From Allobosea vaviloviae (GTDB lineage: Bacteria; Pseudomonadota; Alphaproteobacteria; Rhizobiales; Beijerinckiaceae): a stretch of DNA of 64,000 nt. The position numbers and the translations under genes were made by a program. Under the pieces are notes generated by a model, which saw nothing but the letters and a program-made list of their open reading frames with translations, was not told the DNA's origin and made no database searches. Shown one piece after another: positions 56,035 to 63,835 of the stretch. Within the stretch, counting starts at the first letter, position 1. Each line of letters starts with the position of its first letter. The stretch is from positions 186,001 through 250,000 of the forward strand of contig NZ_LGSZ01000047.1 of NCBI RefSeq assembly GCF_001298265.1, written 5' to 3'.

Positions 56035-56060
56035 TTCGAAGCCAAGGCCGATTTTGTTAC
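56035..56060 (-). promoter_or_regulatory. SigF-type promoter of the sigma factor operon
   Basis: On the minus strand GTAACA (56055-56060), 16 bases, CGAA (56035-56038). This matches the GTAACC-N16-CGAA motif I recall for Caulobacter SigF, with one difference. It lies 18 bases before the GTG start. Confidence 0.75.
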
Positions 56061-56122
56061 ACACCGGTCGAAGCCGACCTACGCCCGTTTCGAGCAGGAT
56101 CGGATCACGAAGGCGTGTCCGC

Positions 56123-56148
56123 GTAACGAGCCCAGGTGACGCTGCGTA
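56123..56148 (+). promoter_or_regulatory. SigF-type promoter of the bufferin operon
   Basis: GTAACG (56123-56128), 16 bases, CGTA (56145-56148), on the plus strand facing bufA1, 50 bases before its ATG. It differs from GTAACC-N16-CGAA at one base in each block. Confidence 0.65.
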
Positions 56149-56198
56149 TCGAGGTTGTGGGCCTGACGACAAGGCCCGTGACCTCGGGAGATCATCTC

Positions 56199-56495
56199 AT
56201 GGACCGCCGCGCCGTCTCGCTCGCTCTCGCCGCTTCCTTCACCACCGCCCTTGCTCTCACGGCGGCGCCCGCGCTGGCGCAGGAGGCCGGCAGGGAAAAA
56301 TGCTTCGGCGTCTCGCTCAAGGGCCAGAACGACTGCGCCGCCGGCCCCGGCACCACCTGCGCCGGCACCTCAAAGGTCGACTGGCAGGGCAATGCCTGGA
56401 AACTCGTGCCGAAGGGCACTTGCGAAAAGACCGCATCGAACGGCTCGCCGACGGGCTTTGGCCAGCTCAAGGAATTCAGGGAGAAGCGGGCCTGA
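56199..56495 (+). CDS. bufA1: Bufferin precursor BufA1 (DUF2282)
   Basis: A 98-residue DUF2282 protein. ATG 56199 has GGGAG eight bases upstream. The signal peptide ends near ALAQEAG (about 28-31). The core [19 protein letters not shown] and [19 protein letters not shown], with Cys 35, 46, 54 and 75, is the bufferin-1 pattern. In described systems BufB and BufC convert core Cys to 5-thiooxazole, and the exported product binds copper. The signal peptide is unusual for a RiPP leader, being a Sec signal. It opens the operon bufA1-bufB-bufC-DoxX-DUF302. Confidence 0.95.
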   Translation: MDRRAVSLALAASFTTALALTAAPALAQEAGREKCFGVSLKGQNDCAAGPGTTCAGTSKVDWQGNAWKLVPKGTCEKTASNGSPTGFGQLKEFREKRA

Positions 56496-56532
56496 TTGGG
56501 CTCCCAACCACCGCATCCTGGGGGTAACGACC

Positions 56533-57435
56533 ATGGCAAACGCCGCCCGCATGTCGCCGCCGATGAAATTCCCGGCCTTCACCCGACTGCCCGACCAGGC
56601 GGGCATCGGCCTGAAGTCCGAGCATCTGCGCGATCTGCTCGGGCGGCCGCCGGCTGTCGGCTTCCTCGAGGTTCACGCCGAAAACTACATGGGGGCCGGC
56701 GGCGCGCCGCATGCTTTCCTCGGCCTCCTGCGCGAGCAATACCCCCTGTCGCTCCACGGCGTCGGTCTGTCGATCGGCGCCGAGGGGCGTCTCGACAGCG
56801 ATCATCTCGACCGCCTGGCCGGGCTGATGAAGCGCTACGAGCCGCAGAGCTTCTCCGAGCATCTCGCATGGTCGACCCATGATGATACCTACCTGAACGA
56901 TCTGCTGCCGATCGCCTACACCGGCGAGACATTGCGCCGGGTCGCAGATCATATCGACGAGATCCAGGACCGCCTCGGCTGCACCATGCTGCTGGAAAAC
57001 CCGTCGACCTATGTCGCCTTCGCCGCTAGCGACTGGAGCGAAACCGACTTTCTCGCGGAGATCGTCAGGCGGACGGGCTGCGGCTTGCTGCTCGACGTCA
57101 ACAATGTGCAGGTCAGCTGCTCCAATCATGGTCAGAACCCGGTCGCCTATCTCGACGCGTTTCCGGTCGAGGCGGTCGGTGAGTTGCATCTCGCCGGCTA
57201 CGCAACGGAGCGCGATACGCTCGGCGCGCCGCTCCTGATCGACGCCCATGGCACGCCCGTCGCCGACGACGTCTGGGCACTCTACCGCCACACATTGTTG
57301 CGAACCGGCCCGCGCCCGACGCTGATCGAATGGGACAACGACGTGCCGCCACTGACGACATTGCTGGAGGAGGCCGCAAAGGCCGATGCCGCGCTCGACG
57401 CCGAGGCGCGCCGACGCAACGGCGCAACCCATTAG
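56533..57435 (+). CDS. bufB1: Bufferin-modifying enzyme BufB (DUF692, MNIO family)
   Basis: A 300-residue DUF692 multinuclear iron oxygenase. ATG 56533 follows a GGGGG run. The iron ligands are spread over VHAENY, SLHGVGLSIG, FSEHLAW, LENPSTYVAF, LLLDVNNVQVSCSNHG, GELHLAGY, IDAHGTPV and IEWDNDVP on a TIM barrel. MbnB, TglH and BufB belong to it. With BufA1 and BufC next to it, modification of Cys residues of BufA1 is the clear role. Confidence 0.95.
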   Translation: MANAARMSPPMKFPAFTRLPDQAGIGLKSEHLRDLLGRPPAVGFLEVHAENYMGAGGAPHAFLGLLREQYPLSLHGVGLSIGAEGRLDSDHLDRLAGLMKRYEPQSFSEHLAWSTHDDTYLNDLLPIAYTGETLRRVADHIDEIQDRLGCTMLLENPSTYVAFAASDWSETDFLAEIVRRTGCGLLLDVNNVQVSCSNHGQNPVAYLDAFPVEAVGELHLAGYATERDTLGAPLLIDAHGTPVADDVWALYRHTLLRTGPRPTLIEWDNDVPPLTTLLEEAAKADAALDAEARRRNGATH

Positions 57436-57440
57436 CGCCC

Positions 57441-58202
57441 ATGTCCGGCCAACGGGAATTCGCGCAGGCTTTGCTGAGGCCAGAGACGACCGCGCCCGAT
57501 GGTCTCCTGACCTGGAACGGCTCCGACGCGTCGCAGCGTTTCGCGATCTACCGCAACAACGTCACCGTCTCGCTGATCGATGCACTGGTCGCGGCCTATC
57601 CCGTCGTCATGCAACTCGTTGGCGAGACGTTCTTCCGCGAGATGGCGCGGATTTACGTCAGGCTCCATCCGCCTTGCAGCCGGATCATGCTGACTTATGG
57701 ACACCGTTTCCCCGGTTTCATCGAGTCCTTCGCGCCTGCGAGCGACCTGCCTTACCTGGCCGATGTTGCAAGGCTTGAGCGCGCGCGGCGGCGCGCCTAT
57801 CACGCCGCCGACATGCCCCCCCTTGGCCCAAGCGCCTACGCCGCTCTCGACCCTGAAGCGCTGGGTCTCCTGACCGTGCGGCTGCATCCGAGTACCGCGA
57901 TCCTGCAGTCAGCCTTCGCCATCGTCTCGCTTTGGGCGGCGCATCAGGGGCTCATGGCGATCGAAGCCGTCGATCCATGCCGGCCCGAAGACGCGCTCAT
58001 CGTGCGCCCCGATCTTGAAGTCGACGTCGTGAGGCTGGCTCCTGGCGTCGCCGCCTTTCTGGCATCGCTCGAAGCGGGAGCGACGGTGGCGGACGCTGTC
58101 GCAAACGCGCTGCGCCAATCACCAGAGTTCGACATCACGACGGGGCTGGCGACGCTCATGGCATCTGGCGTGTCGGCTGCTTTCAGCGCTGCAGGAGAGT
58201 GA
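57441..58202 (+). CDS. bufC1: Bufferin partner protein BufC (DUF2063)
   Basis: A 253-residue DUF2063 protein. ATG 57441 starts [12 protein letters not shown], five bases after bufB; the earlier frame from 57330 is antisense-like. The DNA-binding-like helical N-terminal domain shows [32 protein letters not shown] and [11 protein letters not shown], and the C-terminal part is an RRE-like region. It is thought to present the BufA precursor to BufB. Confidence 0.93.
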   Translation: MSGQREFAQALLRPETTAPDGLLTWNGSDASQRFAIYRNNVTVSLIDALVAAYPVVMQLVGETFFREMARIYVRLHPPCSRIMLTYGHRFPGFIESFAPASDLPYLADVARLERARRRAYHAADMPPLGPSAYAALDPEALGLLTVRLHPSTAILQSAFAIVSLWAAHQGLMAIEAVDPCRPEDALIVRPDLEVDVVRLAPGVAAFLASLEAGATVADAVANALRQSPEFDITTGLATLMASGVSAAFSAAGE

Positions 58203-58203
58203 C

Positions 58204-58734
58204 ATGACGCCGATCGACCACCATGGCTTTGCAAAGCCGGTACGGGGTGAGGCGGGCCCTCACGCGAACGATGATATCATCGCCTCCATCCTGTCCCGGA
58301 TTCCGCACTGGCTGATCGCCTTCATCGGCCGCTTTTCGATCGCCGCGGTGTTCTGGAAGTCCGGCCAGACCAAGGTGCAGGGCCTCGCGATCGACCTGAT
58401 CGACGGCAAGGTCGAGTTGGGCATCCCGCGATTCGCCGACAGCACGCTTGATCTCTTCCGGGAGGAATACCGGCTTCCGCTCATTCCGCCGGAATTGGCC
58501 GCGCTGATGGCCACGGCCGCCGAACATGTCTTCCCGGTCCTGCTCCTGCTGGGACTGGCGACGCGGCTCTCGGCCCTCGCCCTGCTCGGCATGACGATCG
58601 TCATCCAGATCTTCGTCTATCCGGGCGCCTATCCGCTCCATGGGCTGTGGGCGACGGTTCTGCTGTATCTCATGGCCAGGGGTGGCGGGGCACTGTCGAT
58701 CGACCGTCTTCTCGCCCATCGCTCGCTACTCTGA
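58204..58734 (+). CDS. bufD1: DoxX-family membrane protein of the bufferin operon
   Basis: A 176-residue DoxX protein with four membrane helices (about 33-50, 92-112, 116-136 and 140-158). [15 protein letters not shown] and [25 protein letters not shown] are family-like segments. One base separates it from bufC. DoxX proteins regularly end bufferin operons; a role in the membrane redox side or in export of the product is likely but not proven. Confidence 0.9.
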   Translation: MTPIDHHGFAKPVRGEAGPHANDDIIASILSRIPHWLIAFIGRFSIAAVFWKSGQTKVQGLAIDLIDGKVELGIPRFADSTLDLFREEYRLPLIPPELAALMATAAEHVFPVLLLLGLATRLSALALLGMTIVIQIFVYPGAYPLHGLWATVLLYLMARGGGALSIDRLLAHRSLL

Positions 58735-58763
58735 AACCTTCGCAACCAACAGGGGTCTCTCTC

Positions 58764-59261
58764 ATGATCAACCGTCGTATCGCGCTCGCTTTCGCAGCTG
58801 CCCTCACAATCTCTGCGGCTCCAGTCTTGGCCCAGGGAACAACCGCGCCGCTCGCCGCACGCGACGGCTGGACGGTTCGGCCGACACCGCACAGCTTCCC
58901 GGTGCTGGTCGGGCGCCTCGAGGAGGCGGTGACGTCCGCCAAGATGGGGCTGGTCACTACGGCCAGCGCCTCGGATGGCGCCAAGGCTCAGGGCTTCACC
59001 ATTCCCGGCAACCGCGTTGTCGGCGTCTTCCGCAACGACTTCGCCCGCCGCATGCTGGCCGCCAGTGTGCCGGCCGGCATCGAGGCCCCGATCCGCTTTT
59101 ACCTCACCGAGAACGCCGACGGCACGGCGACGCTGTCTTATCGCAAGCCGAGCGTGGTGTTCGCGCCATATTTCGAGGGCGCGGCGGCGGATCTCAGGAC
59201 GGTTGCCGCCGAGCTCGACGTCATCTTCGACCAGATCGCGGCGGCAGCGGCGGGCAAGTAG
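58764..59261 (+). CDS. Secreted DUF302 protein
   Basis: A 165-residue protein with a clean signal peptide (cleavage near VLAQGTT, residue 24) and a DUF302 domain: VGRLEEAVTSAKMGLVTTASASDGAKAQG, GFTIPGNRVVGVFRNDFARRMLA and a YRKPSVVF strand. It starts 29 bases after the DoxX gene and is probably the last gene of the operon. DUF302 proteins are periplasmic and of unknown activity, sometimes linked to copper and sulfur oxidation genes. Confidence 0.88.
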   Translation: MINRRIALAFAAALTISAAPVLAQGTTAPLAARDGWTVRPTPHSFPVLVGRLEEAVTSAKMGLVTTASASDGAKAQGFTIPGNRVVGVFRNDFARRMLAASVPAGIEAPIRFYLTENADGTATLSYRKPSVVFAPYFEGAAADLRTVAAELDVIFDQIAAAAAGK

Positions 59262-59418
59262 CCCGCCTTTCTGTCGTCGCCGGCGCGGTCGCAAGGACGC
59301 CGTCGGCTCCAACGAACCATGCGATGATCGAAACCACGCTTGATCGCCAGTGCGCGGAAGGACCGGTTCCGATTGCCGTATGAGACGGCCGAATTCTTCC
59401 AGCACAGCCTCAAATCGT

Positions 59419-60261
59419 TCAATCAAGCCGGGGGAGATGCGAGCCGTCGTCTATCAGTTTCAAAACCAGATCGCCGATATGCGTCGAGAAATTCGGGTTC
59501 GACCGCAAGAGAGCTGCAGCAGCGCGACCTTTCTCGAGCTCGCCCACCCGTTGCCGCAACGTGGGGAGATCAGCACGACGGGTGCTCTCAAGCCCGAAAT
59601 TTGACTTTCCCTTTACCACCCGACCGCAGCTGAGTGCCGCAACGACGCGCCGATCACAGCTGCATGATGCCTGCTGCGAGGCAATCCCGCAGGACGCCGC
59701 GACGAAGGCGGCAACGGCAGCCCTCGCGCGTCTGAGCCGTTGGCGATATGCGGGCGCAGCAATGTCGAGCACGGATGCGGCCTCGGTGTCGGTCAACTCG
59801 AATACATCACCGAGCACATAGGCGATCCTGAGTTGGCGCGTCAGGCATAGGAGCATGGCGAGCGTGCATCCAATCTTGACCTCTTCAATGGCCATTGCCG
59901 TCTCGACCGCCGACATCTCGCCGTCAGGAATCTGGCTGAGTCCTTGCTCCAGATCGGAGGCGAAGCCTGCGAAGGTGAGGCGCATTGACTCGATGCGGCC
60001 GCGTTTACGCTCCTCAACCAGATGGCGGCACGCCACCCGCAGCGCCCATCCACCCACCGCCTCAACCTCCCGCACAGAGCCGAGATGCGTGATGATCTTC
60101 ACCAGGATCTCTTGAGTGGCATCCTCCGCATCTGCTCGACTGCCGAGCATTCGCATCGCCAGATTATAGATCGGTCGCTCTGTGGCGCGGATGATGGCCT
60201 CAAGGGCGGCGCGACTCCCCTGTCGCGCCGCTTCGACCTGTTGCGGATCAAGTCTGATCAT
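59419..60261 (-). CDS. ECF sigma factor with Cys-rich C-terminal tail
   Basis: A 280-residue ECF sigma factor, about 95 residues longer than usual. Region 2 (ATERPIYNLAMRMLGSRADAEDATQEILVKI) and region 4 (LTDTEAASVLDIAAPAYRQRLRRARA) are complete. The extension carries CGIASQQASCSC (Cys 191, 200 and 202) and then CDRRVVAALSCGRV and a helical end (RVGELEKGRAAAALLRSNP). This tail belongs to a known ECF type with a built-in metal- or redox-sensing segment and needs no anti-sigma factor. It overlaps the SRPBCC gene (ATGA). Confidence 0.88.
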   Translation of the reverse strand: MIRLDPQQVEAARQGSRAALEAIIRATERPIYNLAMRMLGSRADAEDATQEILVKIITHLGSVREVEAVGGWALRVACRHLVEERKRGRIESMRLTFAGFASDLEQGLSQIPDGEMSAVETAMAIEEVKIGCTLAMLLCLTRQLRIAYVLGDVFELTDTEAASVLDIAAPAYRQRLRRARAAVAAFVAASCGIASQQASCSCDRRVVAALSCGRVVKGKSNFGLESTRRADLPTLRQRVGELEKGRAAAALLRSNPNFSTHIGDLVLKLIDDGSHLPRLD

Positions 60262-60659
60262 GCCTCGAGCAGCGCCTTCAAGCCGGTAAGCTCCCTGGCC
60301 AGGATATCCATCTGCGCGCTCAAGGCACCTTCGAGTGCTTCGAGCGGAACAGGCGGCGCCATGAGGACAAAGGAGTAGATCGACCGTCCGGCACCATCCG
60401 GCGTCACACGTGAATAGGCTGCGCCCACTGAACCATCAGGGAAGGTCATTTGCCAGTCGATGGTTCCGATGGCGTCATGCGTGCTGGTTTCGAGCTTGAT
60501 CGGCACGGCGCCGTTCGGAGTCACCAGCTCGGCGGACATAGCATCGGCGCTCTTGAAAGCATGCGTCCATTTCGGGAGGTTTGCCGGATCGGCGATGAAG
60601 CCGAATACGTCCTCGAACGGCCTATCGATCCCGACGGATTGCACATCGAAAGTCTTCAT
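60258..60659 (-). CDS. SRPBCC-family protein upstream of the second ECF factor
   Basis: A 133-residue START-like (SRPBCC) protein. ATG 60659 follows AGAGGAAC; the frame to 60722 adds a basic leader without support. DRPFEDVFGFIADPANLPKWTHAF is the usual start, with a hydrophobic cavity fold after it. Its stop overlaps the sigma start, so it may sense a ligand for the sigma factor or be a target. The function is not known. Confidence 0.87.
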   Translation of the reverse strand: MKTFDVQSVGIDRPFEDVFGFIADPANLPKWTHAFKSADAMSAELVTPNGAVPIKLETSTHDAIGTIDWQMTFPDGSVGAAYSRVTPDGAGRSIYSFVLMAPPVPLEALEGALSAQMDILARELTGLKALLEA

Positions 60660-61019
60660 CTCGTTGTTCCTCTTGACATGCCGTCGGCCCATCCGACGCG
60701 CATATTCATAAGGAGGAGGCAAACAGTGCGACTGTGACTCCCTGCATGGGCCGTGCGTGAAAAAACGTTTGGCAGCCTGAGCCGCCGTTCAGAACAAGGG
60801 TTCCTGTTCTAACGCTGCGCTGCGAGACCTCCGCTGCAGGTCGGACGCAGCCGGCAACAACCGCTGCAATGAGCGGAATGGATGACCAGGCGCTTCATCG
60901 TGTCTTGCCCTGGGACTCGTCGACACCAGCCGCCCGGCCGACCTCGCCGCCTCGAACAGACCGTGTATCGGTCGATCCGGCCGGAGCGGCGAGGTCCATC
61001 GCGTCAGAGGTCCTTTGCG
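60660..61019. other. Upstream region of the SRPBCC-sigma operon
   Basis: No convincing gene is seen in these 360 bases. They hold a palindrome (60791-60810), a poly-A stretch near 60760 and one end of a tandem duplication at 61001-61032. Confidence 0.5.
60791..60810. promoter_or_regulatory. Candidate operator palindrome
   Basis: AGAACA-N8-TGTTCT, a 20-base site matching its complement at 7 of 10 positions, about 130 bases before the SRPBCC start. It could be a regulator-binding site. No regulator is assigned. Confidence 0.45.
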
Positions 61020-61032
61020 TCAGAGGTCCTTG
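61001..61032. repeat. Tandem duplication across the YHS stop codon
   Basis: GCGTCAGAGGTCCTT occurs twice in direct succession (61001-61015 and 61017-61031). On the minus strand the stop and last codons of the YHS gene lie in the second copy, and a duplicated stop follows. Confidence 0.85.
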
Positions 61033-61532
61033 GGCGCCTTGTCCTTGATGTTCGTCCAGTTCGTCTGCGCCTTGCCGATATTGCCCGGCACGTCTTCGAG
61101 CCAACGCTTTTGGGCAGGCTCACCGACATTCAGGTAGAGCTTGCCATCGACGATCCGCCACAGGTTCGGATCGCCATCGAGCTTCTTCTCGAAGACGGCG
61201 CCCATGGCGCAGAAGCCACCGAAGGCCGGCGCGTATTTTGCCGGCTCCTTGGCGAAGACGTCGCGGTTGGCAGCGCTCGCGAAGCGATAGGTGGCCCCGT
61301 CGTGCTGCGCGGTGAATTGCGGGCTGCCCAGGGTCGGCTTGCCGACCGTGAAATACGCCACCGGATCGTAGCCACGGATCGCAAGGCCGGCCGTGTCGAT
61401 GTTGACTGCCTTCGTCGAGTTTTCACTATACGCCAGCGCCGGCAACGTCGGGAGAGCGAGCGCTCCGGCGGCGATCAGGGCAGCGAAGCCGAGCAAGCTG
61501 CTGCGGGCAAGAACGATACGATGCGAGTTCAT
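61020..61532 (-). CDS. Exported YHS-domain protein
   Basis: A 170-residue protein with an N-terminal signal peptide (about 1-35, ALPALAYSEN). The YHS domain includes AIRGYDPVAYFTVGKPTLGS, YRFASAANRDVFAKEPAKYAPAFGGFCAMG with two possible metal ligands (Cys and Met). Most YHS proteins bind metals or occur next to copper ATPases. The SigF-type motif 75 bases upstream and the neighbours point to copper or heavy-metal stress. The function is not established. Confidence 0.87.
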   Translation of the reverse strand: MNSHRIVLARSSLLGFAALIAAGALALPTLPALAYSENSTKAVNIDTAGLAIRGYDPVAYFTVGKPTLGSPQFTAQHDGATYRFASAANRDVFAKEPAKYAPAFGGFCAMGAVFEKKLDGDPNLWRIVDGKLYLNVGEPAQKRWLEDVPGNIGKAQTNWTNIKDKAPKDL

Positions 61533-61606
61533 CGCAAGTCTCCTGTCGAGACGTTGCCGCCGCGAAGCCTCCCTGGCCCCGCTTCAATGGCTCATCTCAC
61601 AGGACA

Positions 61607-61632
61607 TTCGTTTCAGGCGCCGGATCCATTAC
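61607..61632 (-). promoter_or_regulatory. SigF-type promoter of the YHS gene
   Basis: On the minus strand GTAATG (61627-61632), 16 bases, CGAA (61607-61610). Spacing and the CGAA block agree with the other sites, GTAATG differs in two bases from GTAACC. It lies 75 bases before the start codon. Confidence 0.6.
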
Positions 61633-61724
61633 GCGCAATCACCAAGCCGTGATGTCATTTTGTCTTTTGAACTCAGAGAGATACGACTGATTTCGACGGG
61701 CCCGGGACAGCAGCCGGTCGTGCG

Positions 61725-62315
61725 CTATGATGTCGCGTAGAAGCGCAGCAATGCGAGCGCCTCCGGTGCGCTCCAATCGGCCTCGCCGGTCAGATAGCCC
61801 CCGCTGCGCCCCTGAGCATCGATCACGTAGCTCATCGGCATGCCGTAGAGCGGAAAGGGGGTCTCGACCTTCGATTTCGGCCCGGATGCGACCTCGCCCT
61901 CGGTGTCGATGAAACTCGTGAACCCGGGCAGGCGAAGCCGCTGGAGATAGGTCGCAGCCGTGGCCACATCCCGATCCAGCGACACCGGCACGATCACGAA
62001 CGGTTCGGTCTTCGCCTGCATCTGGAGCCTGTGCAGGATCGGCAGCTCACGTCGGCACGGCGGGCACCAGCTCGCCCAGAAGGCGAGCAGCACAGCCTTG
62101 CCACGATAGGCCGCAAGCGTGCGTCGCCGCCCGTTCAGATCGCGCAGCGGGATATGGCCGGCTTCCTCGCGCGGATCGACCACGGTGAACTGGGTGTGCG
62201 GCGTGCTGAAGGGCGGCGGATAGAGTTCCGGCGCAGCGCGCGCGCCAGGCGCCAGAGCGGCACTCAGCAAAGTGGCCGCCGGACCCAGAAGGGCAGCTCT
62301 GCGTGTCGATGACAT
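61725..62315 (-). CDS. TlpA-like thioredoxin-fold protein
   Basis: A 196-residue TlpA/ResA-type protein. ATG 62315 starts MSSTRRAALLG; the signal peptide ends near ARAAPEL. The active site reads LLAFWASWCPPCRREL (CPPC) with the cis-Pro in PMSYVI. It is an exported reductase that could keep Cys of a periplasmic metalloprotein reduced. It follows ccdA by 136 bases, so it may be the third gene of the thioredoxin-ccdA-tlpA operon. Confidence 0.9.
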   Translation of the reverse strand: MSSTRRAALLGPAATLLSAALAPGARAAPELYPPPFSTPHTQFTVVDPREEAGHIPLRDLNGRRRTLAAYRGKAVLLAFWASWCPPCRRELPILHRLQMQAKTEPFVIVPVSLDRDVATAATYLQRLRLPGFTSFIDTEGEVASGPKSKVETPFPLYGMPMSYVIDAQGRSGGYLTGEADWSAPEALALLRFYATS

Positions 62316-62451
62316 GGTCACAAGCCTTGTCTGGAACCCGAGGTCAGAAATCAAGCCAGCCCTCCCTCTTGCCCCGCCACCTCACCTCTCAGCACGGGCT
62401 TGATGTCGGTCATTGAAGGGGGGGCCTCTTGATCGTGGCGAGGCGTCGCGG

Positions 62452-63168
62452 TCAGAACGAGGTGGTCAGGCGGGTCAGCCACTCTGGCGATGCCGTTACG
62501 AGTTTCGCTTCCAGCGTCTTGTCCCATCCCGTCAGGATCAGGACTCCGATGGCGACCAGAAAGCCGCCCAACGCGGTCTTGAAGCCTTGTCCGGCCGACA
62601 TCATGCGGTTGCGCAGCGCCAACAGCCGAGCGCGCGACAGCATCCCGAGCGCGATCAGCGGCAGGCCCGCACCAATGCCGAAGGCCAGCATGGTGAGCGC
62701 GACCGCGCCGAGGTTCTCGCCTTGCGCAGCCAGCACCGATGCCGCACCCAGCGTCGGCCCGACGCAGGGGCTCCAGACCGCGCCGAGCAGCAGGCCGACG
62801 CCGAACTGGCCGCGCAGACCACCCGACGAAAAGCCGCCGAAGCGCTGCTCCGTCCAGTTGCTCAGCGGGCCACCTGCCGCCGCCACCCGCGCATGCAGCG
62901 CCGGCAGCACCAGTACGAGGCCCAGCACGATCAGCATGATCGCCGCAGCCATGCGGAAGACGCCGGTATCCAGCCCGATCGCAAAGCCGACCGTCGCCAC
63001 GAACAGACCGATGGCGGTAAAGGACAGCGCCAATCCCGCCGCCACAGCGACGGGGCCGAAACGGTGCTCGGACACCGCCGTGCCGAGGATGATCGGCAGA
63101 AGCGGCAGGACGCATGGGGACAGGACCGACAGAATGCCGGCAAGCAGTGCGAAGCCTGATGTGGCCAT
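62452..63168 (-). CDS. ccdA: CcdA-type thiol-reductant transporter
   Basis: A 238-residue membrane protein of six helices. The two redox Cys are in LSPCVLPLLP and WSPCVGPTLG, the CcdA/DsbD-beta marks. It carries electrons from cytoplasmic thioredoxin to periplasmic partners, here likely the neighbouring TlpA and thioredoxin. ATG 63168 starts MATSGFALL; it begins 13 bases after the thioredoxin stop. The longer frame to 63231 is not supported. Confidence 0.92.
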   Translation of the reverse strand: MATSGFALLAGILSVLSPCVLPLLPIILGTAVSEHRFGPVAVAAGLALSFTAIGLFVATVGFAIGLDTGVFRMAAAIMLIVLGLVLVLPALHARVAAAGGPLSNWTEQRFGGFSSGGLRGQFGVGLLLGAVWSPCVGPTLGAASVLAAQGENLGAVALTMLAFGIGAGLPLIALGMLSRARLLALRNRMMSAGQGFKTALGGFLVAIGVLILTGWDKTLEAKLVTASPEWLTRLTTSF

Positions 63169-63181
63169 TGGCCCGGCTACC

Positions 63182-63577
63182 TCAAATCGCGCGCGACAAC
63201 AGCGCTTCGATCGAAGCCTTGTTCGTGTCACCGACGGAACGGCCGACCTCGGCGCCGCCTTTGAGGACGATCAACGTGCTCTGGTGCTGGACCTTGAGAC
63301 TGCGGAGCGCGTCCTTTTGGCTGTCGAAGTCGATCTTGAAGACGACGAGGTCCTTGAACCTGGGCTGCTTGGCGAGTTCCGAGAGGATCGGCGCCTGCGC
63401 CTTGCACGTCGGGCACCACGTTGCTGTGACGTCGATCAGAACCGGCTGGCCAGCTTTGATCGCCGCGTCGAGCGCCGCGGGTGAGTAGGCTTTCTCCTCT
63501 TGAGCGGAGGCTCCCCAACCCGCCAAGGCGAGCGAGAATGCGGCAAGCGCGGCAAGTCCATGGCGACGGTTGATCAT
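63182..63577 (-). CDS. Exported thioredoxin
   Basis: A 131-residue thioredoxin with a signal peptide (cleavage near GASAQEE, residue 25). The active site is DVTATWCPTCKAQAP (CPTC), and STLIVLKGG carries the position of the cis-Pro as Thr, unlike ordinary thioredoxins. It opens the operon with ccdA. The SigF-type motif upstream suggests induction by metals together with the bufferin genes. Confidence 0.9.
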   Translation of the reverse strand: MINRRHGLAALAAFSLALAGWGASAQEEKAYSPAALDAAIKAGQPVLIDVTATWCPTCKAQAPILSELAKQPRFKDLVVFKIDFDSQKDALRSLKVQHQSTLIVLKGGAEVGRSVGDTNKASIEALLSRAI

Positions 63578-63637
63578 ACGCGACCTCGGTTATGTTCGTG
63601 TCTCGGCGAAGGCCCGACATGTGTCTGACCATGGGGT

Positions 63638-63663
63638 TTCGACATGACGGCGGACTTCGTTAC
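63638..63663 (-). promoter_or_regulatory. SigF-type promoter of the thioredoxin-ccdA operon
   Basis: On the minus strand GTAACG (63658-63663), 16 bases, CGAA (63638-63641), 61 bases before the start codon. It matches GTAACC-N16-CGAA except for one base. Confidence 0.72.
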
Positions 63664-63835
63664 GGCGCTCACGCGAAGTTGATCGCGCATCGGGTTAAGG
63701 GCACCCGCCGATGCGCCGTGCGCAATTTACCCGGGAGGGACGAAGTTCCAGGCCATCTCCGCTGCACACCATCTTGCCCCGAGGCGGCGATGGGGCGAGG
63801 CCCCCGGCCAAGGAGAACGTTGTGGATCGAAGGGA

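Noticed and set aside
56533-57435. Methanobactin or other DUF692 pathway
   Set aside because: DUF692 alone could suggest methanobactin (MbnB), but the DUF2282 precursor, DUF2063 partner and DoxX identify a bufferin system.
60882-61652. 256-codon plus-strand ORF opposite the YHS gene
   Set aside because: The YHS frame has a signal peptide, domain motif and promoter; this one has none.
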